From the NCBI GenBank assembly GCA_029863385.1, contig JAOTVU010000011.1, positions 1 through 52,289 of the forward strand: a stretch of 52,289 bases of DNA, given 5' to 3'. Position 1 is the stretch's first letter. Every line of letters begins with the position of its first letter. A model generated the notes under the pieces. It saw only the letters and a list, made by a program, of their open reading frames with translations. It searched no databases and was not told the DNA's origin. The DNA is from Acidimicrobiia bacterium. Lineage in GTDB: Bacteria > Actinomycetota > Acidimicrobiia > Acidimicrobiales > SZUA-35. The translations under genes were made by a program, and so were the position numbers. Positions 32,436-40,755 of this stretch are shown here, in pieces.

Positions 32436-33323
32436 ATGGGCTATTCGGTGCTGGACCGCCAAACAACCCGCCATCCGCTTGCCGTAGACCGGTCACACAA
32501 GACCCTGGGTGTCGGTCTCCTCGTCCTGGCCGGCGCGCTGGCGGTCAACTCGGCGCTCGGCCCGCTGCTGCTGGATGTCATCGACTATCCGGTGTCGGAG
32601 ACGATGCGCAACCAGACCATCGGGCTCGACGCCGCCAACCTGCTCCTCGTCGCACCACTGTGCGCATTCGTCGGCCGGCTGGCCCTGCATCGAAACCGGT
32701 GGGCGCCGTTGCTCGCCCTCGGACCGACGACCTACACCGCCTACATGTTCGTCCAGTACATCGCCGGCCCCGACCACGCCACCTACGTTCGAGCCCTACC
32801 TCTCCAGCTCCTCGCCTTCGTTCTGGGCTGGATGCTCGCCGTTTTGGCATGGCGGACTCGGCCCGGTCCCGTTCGCTCGTCGATCGATCGCCGGCTCCAC
32901 GCCATGGTGGCCGGGCTGTTCGCCGGGTTCGTCGTGCTCCGCTACCTGGCCGGTCTTGCCGGCACCATCACCGAGGAATCGTTGCCGGCCGAGCTTCAGA
33001 CCGACCTCGCCATGTACTGGTTGATCTTCCTGCTGGACCTCGGGGTGTTCGTGCCCGTCGCCGTTGCGATTGCGATCGGGCTGTGGCGGGGCTCGGAGTG
33101 GGCGATGCCGGCGCTGGCCGGGCTGGTCGGCTGGTACCTACTGGTGACCGCCGCCGTCGGTGCCATGTCGGTCACGATGGTGGTGAACGGCGACCGCTAT
33201 GCCAGCAACGGCCTGCCTGTGCTCTTGGCCGCCGTGACGGTGGCCGTGTCGGCCTATGCCGTCGTGCTGGCGGAGTCGGTCCCAGTCGAGAGCCCGTCAC
33301 GTATCAATGGAAGCCGACCATGA
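32436..33323 (+). CDS. Polytopic membrane protein, unknown function
   Basis: This 295-residue protein has about eight transmembrane helices (for example LGVGLLVLAGALAVNSALG, LLLVAPLCAFVGRLAL, MYWLIFLLDLGVFVPVAVAI and LPVLLAAVTVAVSAYAVVLA). No known signature is visible. It is preceded by an AGGAG site and a strong DevR-type box, is divergent from the hibernation-factor operon, and is followed after 12 nt by a CoA-binding protein gene, so the pair is cotranscribed. Confidence 0.8.
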   Translation: MGYSVLDRQTTRHPLAVDRSHKTLGVGLLVLAGALAVNSALGPLLLDVIDYPVSETMRNQTIGLDAANLLLVAPLCAFVGRLALHRNRWAPLLALGPTTYTAYMFVQYIAGPDHATYVRALPLQLLAFVLGWMLAVLAWRTRPGPVRSSIDRRLHAMVAGLFAGFVVLRYLAGLAGTITEESLPAELQTDLAMYWLIFLLDLGVFVPVAVAIAIGLWRGSEWAMPALAGLVGWYLLVTAAVGAMSVTMVVNGDRYASNGLPVLLAAVTVAVSAYAVVLAESVPVESPSRINGSRP

Positions 33324-33335
33324 GGAGTTACGACC

Positions 33336-33812
33336 ATGACCTCGATTGCCAACGCGGCAGCTGAATTTCTCGCCAACAAACGTATTGCCGTAACCGGCGT
33401 GTCCAGGAACCCCGGCGCGCATGCCGCCAATGCCGTCTACAACCGTTTGAAAGAGCGGGGTTACGAGGTGTTCGCCGTCAACCCCAACACCACCGAGGTC
33501 GAGGGCGACCCGTCCTATCCCGATCTGACGGCTATCCCCGGCGGTGTCGACGCGGTCGTCATCGGCACAGCGCCCGATCAGGCGCCGGCCACGGTGCAGC
33601 AGTGCATCGACCTCGGTGTCGACCATGTGTGGTTCCACCGCGGTCCCGGCCGGGGAAGCGCCAACCCGGAGGCGGCCGAACTCGGACGAGCCAACGGCCT
33701 GGCGGTCATCGACGGTGGTTGCCCCTGCATGTTCGCGCCGACGGCGGACATGGGCCACCGCATCATGCGGCCCATCCTGCAACTCACCGGCAACGTGCCG
33801 CGGCATGTGTGA
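33336..33812 (+). CDS. CoA-binding-domain protein (Rossmann fold)
   Basis: This 158-residue soluble protein has the CoA-binding fold of succinyl-CoA-synthetase-like proteins: KRIAVTGVSRNPGAHAANAV, GYEVFAVNPNTTEVEG, YPDLTAIPGGVDAVVIGTA and GVDHVWFHRGPG. The tail GGCPCMF contains two Cys residues. The family is single-domain and of unclear role; related proteins bind CoA and may buffer or thiolate under stress. GAGGAG lies about 7 nt before ATG. It is second in a DevR-box operon with a membrane protein. Its 3' end faces the minus-strand cyclase-repeat gene 40 nt away. Confidence 0.88.
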   Translation: MTSIANAAAEFLANKRIAVTGVSRNPGAHAANAVYNRLKERGYEVFAVNPNTTEVEGDPSYPDLTAIPGGVDAVVIGTAPDQAPATVQQCIDLGVDHVWFHRGPGRGSANPEAAELGRANGLAVIDGGCPCMFAPTADMGHRIMRPILQLTGNVPRHV

Positions 33813-33852
33813 CGGTGTGAACGGCGGGTAGGCGTCAACCTCGACCTCGACC

Positions 33853-34794
33853 TCAACCGCTGCTGCTGCTCCAGCGTTGAACGCGCAGGGCCCTGAGGGT
33901 GTTCCACCTGCTCGGTTCTCCCGTTCTTTCCATCTCGAACCAGGCCCGACCACGATGCCGGTTCTGTACCGGCCAGGTGCCGTCGGCCCGCCGACGTTGC
34001 TCGAGGACTCCGAGCGCGTCGGCGTAGCGATCGTCGTGTGGCGAGTCGGTGACCGCGAAGTGCTCGAGTCCCCGGAGGAGGTCGTAGTGCCAGCGTGGAG
34101 GGAATGACAGGCGGGTGAAGGCGGGATTGGCGGGAGCGCCGGTGCGGTGCGACTGGTACAGGCGGTGCCGGAGAAAGAACTCGCGCCCGGGGGCAAGCGC
34201 GGCCACTATGTCGGCGCGGTCGGGGTGAGCTCGCCGAATTTCGGCGAGGGCCTCGAGGGCGAGGATCGAGGTGTGGAAGGAGCTGTGTCGGTCGCCGAAG
34301 CGGACGGTGCGGCAGTTCCAGCCGCCATCGGAAAGCTGGTTGGCCAGGAGCCAGTCGAGAGCCGGCCCGACGTTGGGGTGAGCGACATCGAAGTAGGAGG
34401 CAAGCGCGAGATACATCGAGGTGGCGCAGGCTTCCGGGTAGTCGATCGAGACGGCGGGGGTGAGGCCCCCCTCGAAGTATCGGGCGCCGTCCCAGATCCG
34501 TTCGACACCGAGCCTGGCCTGATGGTGGGCCGGGTCGAGTCCGAATCTTCGGAGCAGCAGCAGGGTGTAGGTGGTCGACGTCCACTTCGGGCTGTAGAGC
34601 CCGCCGCCCCAGGTCCCGTCGTCGGCCTGCATCTGGAGAAGTCTGGCTCCCCACCCGGACGACGCGACGAGTGCCCGTTCGTCGATGACCGCGTCGAGTG
34701 GCGCATCCATCAGATCTTGGAGCGTCTGCCATCTGATTGCCGGATCGCCCTCCAGCAGCCAGTCTGTGATGCCGCGATTGACTACAGCCGACAC
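33853..34794 (-). CDS. Terpene-cyclase / prenyltransferase alpha-alpha barrel repeat protein
   Basis: This protein of about 313 residues has QW-like repeats (MQADDGTWGGGLYSPKW; LLANQLSDGGWNCRTVRF; RRRADGTWPVQNR) of the squalene-cyclase/prenyltransferase alpha-alpha barrel type. It is about half the length of a true squalene-hopene cyclase and has no evident DxDD motif, so a cyclase reaction is doubtful. The start is placed at GTG 34794 because the DevR-type box is centred 42 nt upstream with GAGACT as -10. An in-frame ATG at 34845 would put the box over the initiation region. Homologues generally begin near the WLLEGDPAIRWQ motif, which agrees. Confidence 0.78.
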   Translation of the reverse strand: MSAVVNRGITDWLLEGDPAIRWQTLQDLMDAPLDAVIDERALVASSGWGARLLQMQADDGTWGGGLYSPKWTSTTYTLLLLRRFGLDPAHHQARLGVERIWDGARYFEGGLTPAVSIDYPEACATSMYLALASYFDVAHPNVGPALDWLLANQLSDGGWNCRTVRFGDRHSSFHTSILALEALAEIRRAHPDRADIVAALAPGREFFLRHRLYQSHRTGAPANPAFTRLSFPPRWHYDLLRGLEHFAVTDSPHDDRYADALGVLEQRRRADGTWPVQNRHRGRAWFEMERTGEPSRWNTLRALRVQRWSSSSG

Positions 34795-34828
34795 GGATCG
34801 AGTCTCGGGCACGAACGCTGCCACGCCC

Positions 34829-34843
34829 AGAGCCCTTGGTCCC
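34829..34843 (-). promoter_or_regulatory. DevR-type box for the cyclase-repeat gene
   Basis: On the minus strand it reads GGGACCAAGGGCTCT. The centre is 42 nt before GTG 34794 and the hexamer GAGACT is at 34806-34801. It forms a divergent pair with the plus-strand box 33 nt away. Confidence 0.7.
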
Positions 34844-34861
34844 ATAGCGGGTCGTCGCCAC

Positions 34862-34876
34862 GGGACGTTCGACTCT
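34862..34876 (+). promoter_or_regulatory. DevR-type box pointing toward the CPBP/RDD/ABC operon
   Basis: GGGACGTTCGACTCT (12 of 15) is followed by CACCAT at 34899-34904. The predicted transcript start is near 34911, just before an ATG at 34912 and about 173 nt before the first large gene at 35084. Confidence 0.65.
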
Positions 34877-34911
34877 GAAAGGTCATCGGGAAATGGCTCA
34901 CCATGAGGACA

Positions 34912-34971
34912 ATGAGTGGCTCGCGCCCACCCCGTCTTCCGGGCTATGGGCCGAGGAGTCGTTCGATCTGA
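34912..34971 (+). CDS. Possible leaderless 19-codon ORF in the operon leader
   Basis: ATG 34912 lies 43 nt from the centre of the upstream box, the leaderless distance seen for several real genes. It encodes MSGSRPPRLPGYGPRSRSI, rich in Arg and Pro. It could be a leader peptide; it could equally be chance, since the real operon gene starts at 35084. A further 28-codon ORF starts at 34979. Confidence 0.3.
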   Translation: MSGSRPPRLPGYGPRSRSI

Positions 34972-35031
34972 GGTCCCCATGAGAGTGTTCCGGTACGGGC
35001 TCGTCACCCTCGCTGACGCCGTATTCGCCCC

Positions 35032-35048
35032 GAGTCCTCGGAGGACTC
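35032..35048. repeat. 17-bp near-perfect palindrome before the CPBP gene
   Basis: GAGTCCTC and GAGGACTC flank a single central G. The centre is 44 nt before ATG 35084. The half-sites are oriented opposite to those of the DevR-type box, so this may be a different operator or a small hairpin in the leader. Confidence 0.4.
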
Positions 35049-35083
35049 AGACGATCGGCACGTGAGGTGGATGGATCGATCCG

Positions 35084-35953
35084 ATGACTGTCGACATCAA
35101 ACCACGAGGCCTCGTCGAGTCCACGGAGGCGGGCTCGTCGGAACTGGCCGTCTACCTCCTGCTGGCGTTCGGTGTCACGTTCGCGCTCACCGCGCCGATC
35201 GCCGCCTCGGAGCAGGGATGGATCGCCACCGACGTCGGGTCTGAATGGCACGGGGTCGGAGCACTCGGACCGCTCGTCGGCGCTCTCGTCGTTGCCAAAC
35301 GGTCGAGCCTGGCGGCGGCGCACCTCCGACAAGGCATCGGCCGGTGGCGAGTCTCGCCCTGGTTCTGGCTGGCAGCCCTCAGCCCGCTGGTCTTCCTTGT
35401 CCCCGCCGCTTTCGTCGCCCGCCTGGTCGACGGTGAGCGGCCGGCATGGTCGGCACTGGCCGATTCCGATCGACTGGCCGGAGGAGGCTGGATGACCGCC
35501 CTCCTGATTCCGGCGCTCGCCTACGGCATCGGCGAGGAAGCGGGATGGCGGGGAGTGGTCCTGCCCCGCCTCCAGTCCCGGTTCCAGCCGCTGCCGGCGG
35601 CCCTCGTGCTGGGCGGGATCTGGGTGGCCTGGCACATCCCGTTCTACCTGTATCGAGAGGGGATGGTGGACGCGGCACTCGGTGAGCAGATCGCCCAGGC
35701 GGTCGTCATCGTGATCGGCGGCCTCTTTCTCGCTTGGCTCTACAACAGCACAGGAGGCAGCATCCTCCTGTGCGCTGTCTGGCACTTCTCCCACAGTGTC
35801 GTCCACGTCGCCGCACCGGAGATCTCACAGAACTTCGACACCGTTAATGGTGTGTTCAGCACCGTGCTCGCGATCTGCGTGGCCGCCATCTGGTGGCGTC
35901 GCATGAGCGTCAACCAAACGGTGACGTTCCCAGGTGAAACGAGTTTGCCGTGA
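35084..35953 (+). CDS. CPBP-family intramembrane protease
   Basis: This 289-residue membrane protein has about eight helices. The CPBP motifs are all present: GEEAGWRGVVLPRL (about 149-162), WVAWHIPFYL (about 182-191) and WHFSHSVVH (about 233-241). These supply the Glu, Arg and His residues of the glutamic intramembrane protease site. It heads a tightly packed operon whose genes overlap (GTGA, GTGA, TGATG, ATGA) and encode an RDD protein and an ABC-2 transporter. The operon may handle a membrane-active substrate. Its stop overlaps the GTG of a CPBP-like fragment. Confidence 0.9.
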   Translation: MTVDIKPRGLVESTEAGSSELAVYLLLAFGVTFALTAPIAASEQGWIATDVGSEWHGVGALGPLVGALVVAKRSSLAAAHLRQGIGRWRVSPWFWLAALSPLVFLVPAAFVARLVDGERPAWSALADSDRLAGGGWMTALLIPALAYGIGEEAGWRGVVLPRLQSRFQPLPAALVLGGIWVAWHIPFYLYREGMVDAALGEQIAQAVVIVIGGLFLAWLYNSTGGSILLCAVWHFSHSVVHVAAPEISQNFDTVNGVFSTVLAICVAAIWWRRMSVNQTVTFPGETSLP

Positions 35954-36069
35954 GGAAGTGGTGGACACCGCTGATCCTCTTCTCCGTCGGTGCGTATGCC
36001 ATCTCGTGGCTGATCTGGTTTCCCCAGGTGGCCGAAGCCAAAGGATGGATCGAGGCGGTGGGTTCGTGA
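35950..36069 (+). CDS. 39-codon CPBP-like N-terminal fragment or small membrane protein
   Basis: The GTG start overlaps the previous stop (GTGA), and the TGA stop overlaps the next GTG (GTGA). The 39 residues contain one helix, PLILFSVGAYAISWLIWFPQ, followed by VAEAKGWIEAV. This matches the usual first helix of CPBP proteases, so the ORF looks like a truncated duplicate of the gene in front. The conserved overlaps on both sides suggest it is still translated. Confidence 0.55.
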   Translation: MRKWWTPLILFSVGAYAISWLIWFPQVAEAKGWIEAVGS

Positions 36070-36626
36070 ACGGTCTCGGCGTCCGCACAGGTCGACGCAT
36101 CGTCGTCAGGCCGGGCGGCCCTCGAGCAAGGCTGCGCGCCCAGCTGGCCGATGGTGTGGTGATTGCCGGTTGGGCGGTGGTGGCCGCCGCCGTAGGTCTG
36201 GTCGTTCGCAGCACCGGATACGAGTTCGGTGATCCGTCGACGGCCGACCTGTTTGCATTCGTGACCCTCGTCGCACCCGTCACCATCACCTTTGCCCTCC
36301 AGGAGTCGTCACCCGATCAGGCAACATTCGGCAAACATCGCGGTGGCCTGCAGGTCACAGACCGCTCCGGACACAGGTTGGGACGGGGCCGGGCCCTCGT
36401 CCGCTCAGCCGTGAAGTTCGCGCCCTGGCAACTCGCCCACACGGCAGTGTTCGGACTGGTGGCAGAACCGACGAGCACCTGGTTCGCGGCACTTGCCGTC
36501 GGGTCACAGCTGGTCGTCGTCGCATCGTTCGGGATCATGGCGGTCGACGCCGACCACCGGGCGCTCCACGACCTCGTCGCAGGCACGCGGGTGGTCAAAT
36601 CAGAACCAGAGAAAGGAGAAGGGTGA
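36066..36626 (+). CDS. RDD-family membrane protein
   Basis: This 186-residue protein has three or four helices (LADGVVIAGWAVVAAAVGLV; LFAFVTLVAPVTITFAL; FAALAVGSQLVVVASFGIMA). It ends with the RDD-type signature HRALHDLVAGTRVV; TFGKHRGGLQVTDRSG is also typical of the family. The first R-D-D position is replaced by ARLRAQLADG. Related proteins are linked to ion exchange or membrane homeostasis. The GTG 36066 start overlaps the preceding fragment's stop. AAAGGAG near its end serves the following ABC gene. Confidence 0.8.
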   Translation: MNGLGVRTGRRIVVRPGGPRARLRAQLADGVVIAGWAVVAAAVGLVVRSTGYEFGDPSTADLFAFVTLVAPVTITFALQESSPDQATFGKHRGGLQVTDRSGHRLGRGRALVRSAVKFAPWQLAHTAVFGLVAEPTSTWFAALAVGSQLVVVASFGIMAVDADHRALHDLVAGTRVVKSEPEKGEG

Positions 36627-37549
36627 TGACACAGGCGAATGCAATCGTGGCGCGTGGCGTCACACGCCACTACGGCGACGTCAAAGCCCTCATCGGTGTC
36701 GACTTGGATGTCCGACACGGTGAGGTGTTCGCCATCCTCGGTCCAAACGGCGCCGGCAAAACGACGTTCGTCGAGATCATGGAGGGTCTGCGGCGCCGGG
36801 ATGGCGGGTCGGCGAGCGTGCTCGGATCGGATCCGAGCGAAGCGAGCCGAGCGTGGCGTTCGAGGATCGGTGCCGTGCTCCAGGTCAGCACGCAGAACGA
36901 CGAACTCACGGTGGCGGAAATGGTACGCGCGTTCGCGTCCTACTATCCCGCCCCGCTCGACGTCGACGCGCTGCTCGATGAACTCGAGCTGACCGATCTC
37001 TCGAACCGGAGAATACATGAGCTGTCGGGGGGTCAACGCCGTCGTCTCGACCTCGCACTCGGTCTCGTCGGAAACCCCGAGCTGCTGTTCCTCGATGAGC
37101 CGACGACCGGCCTCGACCCCGAGATCCGGATCCGAATCTGGAAGCTCGTCGAGAAACTGGCCGCCGAAGGGATGACCATCTTGCTCACGACCCATTACAT
37201 GGAGGAGGCCGAGCGGCTCGCCGACCGTCTGGCTGTGCTGGTCGCGGGCGAGATCGTGGCCGAGGGAACACCCGGCGATCTGATCGGCTCCCAGCAGTCG
37301 CACGTGTCGTTCCGGCTCGTAGCGCCGCTCGACGCCGCACAACTTCCACAGAACATCGCCGATCTGGCGAGCCGGGACGGTGATCGGATCCACGTGTCCA
37401 CCACCGATCCCACGGCCATGGTGACCCGTCTGGTCGCCTGGGCGTCGGAACACGGCGGGGAACTCGCCGGACTGGAAATCGAAAAACGCGGGCTGGAACA
37501 GGTGTACCTCGATCTGCTGTCCGACACGAGAGTGGAGGAAATGACATGA
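36626..37549 (+). CDS. ABC transporter ATP-binding protein (ABC-2 exporter)
   Basis: This 307-residue ATPase has Walker A GPNGAGKTT, signature LSGGQRRRLDLAL, Walker B LLFLDEPTTGLD and H-loop TTHYMEEAERL, as in DrrA/NatA-type exporters. The C-terminal 80 residues carry the usual accessory domain. ATG 36626 shares a base with the RDD stop (TGATG) and has AAGGAGAAGG upstream; GTG 36623 is a close alternative. It partners the permease that starts at 37546. Confidence 0.93.
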   Translation: MTQANAIVARGVTRHYGDVKALIGVDLDVRHGEVFAILGPNGAGKTTFVEIMEGLRRRDGGSASVLGSDPSEASRAWRSRIGAVLQVSTQNDELTVAEMVRAFASYYPAPLDVDALLDELELTDLSNRRIHELSGGQRRRLDLALGLVGNPELLFLDEPTTGLDPEIRIRIWKLVEKLAAEGMTILLTTHYMEEAERLADRLAVLVAGEIVAEGTPGDLIGSQQSHVSFRLVAPLDAAQLPQNIADLASRDGDRIHVSTTDPTAMVTRLVAWASEHGGELAGLEIEKRGLEQVYLDLLSDTRVEEMT

Positions 37550-38385
37550 ACTCCCTGCAACTGAGTCGGGCCTCTGAGAAGGCCCTCCCCAATCCCATCC
37601 GACTCGGCCTCACCCAGGCCGCTTTGGAGATGAAGGCGTTCGTCCGAGCCAAGGACAGCGTGCTGTTCACGCTCGGACTGCCGCTGATGTTCCTCCTCGT
37701 GTTCGGTCTGGTGTTCGCCGGGGAACTCGAGGGATCCGACGTGAGCGTCGGGCAATGGTTCACCCCGGGCATCATCGCCGCGTCGGTCTTGTCGGCCGGC
37801 ATCGTCAACCTGGCGACGTCGATGGCGATCGAACGTCACGACGGCACACTCCGTCGGCTGGCGCTCACGCCGCTCCCGGCCAGCTCCTACATCATCGGCA
37901 AGATCGTGATGACGTTCGTCACCGCGGTCGGCATGACCGTGGTGCTGCTGGCTGTCGGCGTGGCGTTGTTCGATGTGGCGTTGCCCACGGAGGTCGACCG
38001 GTGGCTCACGTTTGCGTGGGTGTTCGGTCTGGGCGTGGTGGCTGCGGCCGTGATGGGCATCGCGATGGCACCGATTCCGCGAACGGCGAAGTCGGCCTCC
38101 GCGGTCTTCAACCTCCCGTTCCTCGGCCTGATGTTCATCTCGGGCGTGTTCATCGAGTCCGGTTCGATTCCCTCCTGGCTGCGCACGGTCGCCGGTGTGT
38201 TCCCGTTGCGCTGGCTGGCATCCGGCATGCGAGCGGTGTTCCTGCCCGCCGAGTTCGAGACCGCGGTGGAACCCGGGGGCTCCTATGACCTCGAGATCGG
38301 CGCCGCGGTGCTGGCCGGCTGGGCGGTTCTCGGCTTCATCGTGGCCGTCGCCACGTTCCGTTGGGGAAGGGAGGGCCGACGCTGA
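37546..38385 (+). CDS. ABC-2 type transporter permease
   Basis: This 279-residue protein has six helices with the ABC-2/DrrB pattern: a first helix SVLFTLGLPLMFLLVFGLVF, then ERHDGTLRRLALTPLPASSY, and FNLPFLGLMFISGVFIES near the fourth helix. ATGA overlaps the ATPase stop. It forms one exporter with the gene at 36626-37549; the substrate is unknown. Confidence 0.92.
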   Translation: MNSLQLSRASEKALPNPIRLGLTQAALEMKAFVRAKDSVLFTLGLPLMFLLVFGLVFAGELEGSDVSVGQWFTPGIIAASVLSAGIVNLATSMAIERHDGTLRRLALTPLPASSYIIGKIVMTFVTAVGMTVVLLAVGVALFDVALPTEVDRWLTFAWVFGLGVVAAAVMGIAMAPIPRTAKSASAVFNLPFLGLMFISGVFIESGSIPSWLRTVAGVFPLRWLASGMRAVFLPAEFETAVEPGGSYDLEIGAAVLAGWAVLGFIVAVATFRWGREGRR

Positions 38386-38398
38386 TCGAGGGCACGAC

Positions 38399-40062
38399 AT
38401 GCTCATCTCCGACCTGACTCTCCTTGTGTCCCTCGCGGGCTTCTGCGTTGCCTGGCTCTGGACCGGGACGGCCGGGCGCAACGCCGTACTGTGGGCGACG
38501 GCAACCGTCGGATTGGTCAGTGGTGCCTGGGGAGTGATCGACGGCCGCTGGCAGGCCGGTCTCGGCACGGCGGTGGCCGTCGTCTTCCTGGCGACAATCG
38601 CCGTGGGCACCCGGCGGGAACGGGTGGCCGAACAACGGGTGCCGCTCCTGTCCGGGATGACCTTCATCGCTCTGGCCGTGCTCTCGTTCGGCCTCTTGTA
38701 CTCGCTGCCGTCTTTTCGCTCCCCGAGCCCGACGGACCCTACGACGTGGGAGTCCGGGACTTCGAGTTGACCGATACCGAACGTACCGGAGTCCTGTACG
38801 ACCCACCTGGCGAGCCGAGGCGGCTGGCCGTCCGAGTCTGGTATCCGGCCGCCGACATCGAAGGATTCGAGCGGCGGCCGTACGCCACCGAGGTGGAGCT
38901 CGAGTCCACTTTTCCCGCGCTCGCCACCCAGGAGTTGGGCGTGCCCTCGTTCTTCTACTCGCACGTCCGACATGTCGACACCCACTCCTTCGTCGACGCA
39001 CCGGTCCTGGACGACGGCACGCTTCCGGTCGTGTTCTTCCACCAAGGCCTGAACGGCTATCTCTCACAGAACACGGTGCTGATGGAGCATCTCGCCAGCC
39101 ACGGCTACGTCGTGTTCTCGGTGTCGCATCCGTATGACTCGGCTCCCGTTGTGTTCAACGACGGCGAGGTCATCGCCCTACCGGACGCCGAGGTCGCGGC
39201 CAGGGCAGGCGACGTCGAGCATTCCGATGCGGCGCTTGCGCTCGTCGACCAGCTCGGCTTGCGGGAGAACGGACAGACGTACGAGGAACGATTCGAGGGC
39301 ACGCTGGGGCTCATCGAGCTTGCCCGTGTTGTCGATGATCGGGTCTTCGACACGAGTCCCCGAGTTTGGGTCGAGGATGCCCTCTTCGTCGAACGAGAGC
39401 TTGTCGGCGATCGCGCCCCGATCAGAGACATCCTCGCCGTTATCGACCTGTCGCGAGTGGGACAGGTCGGGATGTCGTTCGGAGGTTCGACCGCGGCCGC
39501 CCTCGGCTATCTCGATCCCCGTGCGGCTGCCGTCGTCAACCTCGACGGAAGCGACCACCACCAGGTCGGCTACGACGCCGAGGTACCGGTCGCACTGCTG
39601 ATGCTGTACACCGACTCGATCGATACGCTCGGCACCGTTGACACGGTGCCGTTCGGCTGGAATGGCTTCCTCTACGAGCCGTTCGAAACAGCCGGGACTC
39701 GAGACGACGTCGTCCGGCTTCACCTGGAGCGCGTTCAACACTTCGGGGTCACCGACGCCCAGCTCATGAGCCGAGGACCTGTCCACACGATGTTGGCCGG
39801 TTCGCTCGACACCGACCGCGCGCTCGATGCCATCAACGACGTCGTGCGTGCCTTTTTCGACGAGCACCTTCGCGCCACGTCGATCGACTTCCCCGCCGCT
39901 CAGCTCGACGCCCACTCCGGGGAACTCGAGCTGCACGACGTGGCCCCAGTCCGCGACTTGTGGAACGCCAAATCGTCGAATCGCCAGGCTGAAGCACGGC
40001 GAGCGCTCGGCGAGGCGCTCGACAACGGTGTACCCGTGCACATCGCCACGCGGAACCCGTGA
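38399..40062 (+). pseudogene. Membrane-anchored PAF-acetylhydrolase-like enzyme, frameshifted at about 38710
   Basis: From ATG 38399 one frame encodes four membrane helices (MLISDLTLLVSLAGFCVAWL to FIALAVLSFGLLYSLP) and ends at 38770. The next frame, joining at about 38710, starts VFSLPEPDGPYDVGVRDFEL. It is a full hydrolase domain with VVFFHQGLNGYLSQNTVLME, the GMSFGGST nucleophile elbow and NLDGSDHHQVG. PAF-acetylhydrolase-type proteins normally read FPVFxLPEPTGPYAVG directly after the helices. One missing G at CCG|TC would restore L-P-V-F-S-L-P-E-P. The gene is thus probably one protein of about 550 residues broken by a 1-base loss, real or technical. It ends the CPBP/RDD/ABC operon. Confidence 0.8.
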
Positions 40063-40063
40063 C

Positions 40064-40694
40064 TCAGTCGATGGGGTCGGCTCGCGAGGCCTCGCGGATG
40101 AACCAGAGGGCGGTGGTGAGGAACATGAGCCGCTGAAACGCCCCCCACATGCTGGTGGAGCCGGTCAGCGGAACCACGGCCGCCACCAGGAATGCCACCC
40201 AGTCGGGGATGGCCGCCAGGATCGAGCGGTGTCGACGGGCCACGATCAGCGTCAGGGTCCCGACGACGAAGGCAAAACCGGCGGTGCTGGCGAACACGGA
40301 ATGGAGAAGGTCCTCGCTCTCGACGAAGGCGGCATCCGCCTCCCACGGCTTGGCCGCGAAGGCCGCCACGCCGAACATCGAGCCGCCGAACAGGGCAAAG
40401 AGTGCCGTGGCCGGCGGACCCCAGGTCGCGTGTCGAAGGCCGACCAGCCACACCACCGCCAGCCCGTACAGGATGAGGCCGAGCCGGGCCAGCCAGGCAC
40501 CGTCGATTCCCTGGGCAGCCGACTCGCTGATGCCGTGCTCGATCCAGGAGAACGATTCAGGGATCAGCGTGGGGGCGATGGCGAAGGCCCCGAGGGCGCC
40601 GATCAGCAGTGCGGTGATCCGATGCTGCGAGTCGGGCTGACCGCTCCGCCGTTGGGATGATCGCTGTTACGGGTTGGGCGATGGTGGTCGGCAT
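40064..40694 (-). pseudogene. DUF998-like membrane protein, frameshifted near its N-terminus
   Basis: The long frame ending at 40064 encodes about six helices (ITALLIGALGAFAIAPTLIP, LARLGLILYGLAVWLVGLRH, ALFALFGGSMFGVAAFA and others). However, it has no ATG, GTG or TTG in its first stretch before the upstream stop. A second frame opens at ATG 40694 with a good GAGGAG site (MPTTIAQPVTAIIPTAERSA) and is lost near 40615. Joining the two gives a normal DUF998-type protein of about 205 residues. The break is a single-base indel between about 40600 and 40640. It converges with the frameshifted hydrolase. Confidence 0.65.
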
Positions 40695-40755
40695 GACGGT
40701 CGGCTCCTCAGGGTTTGCTTTCAGCGGCCGATTCGTATCGGCGCTGAGGTGACGA

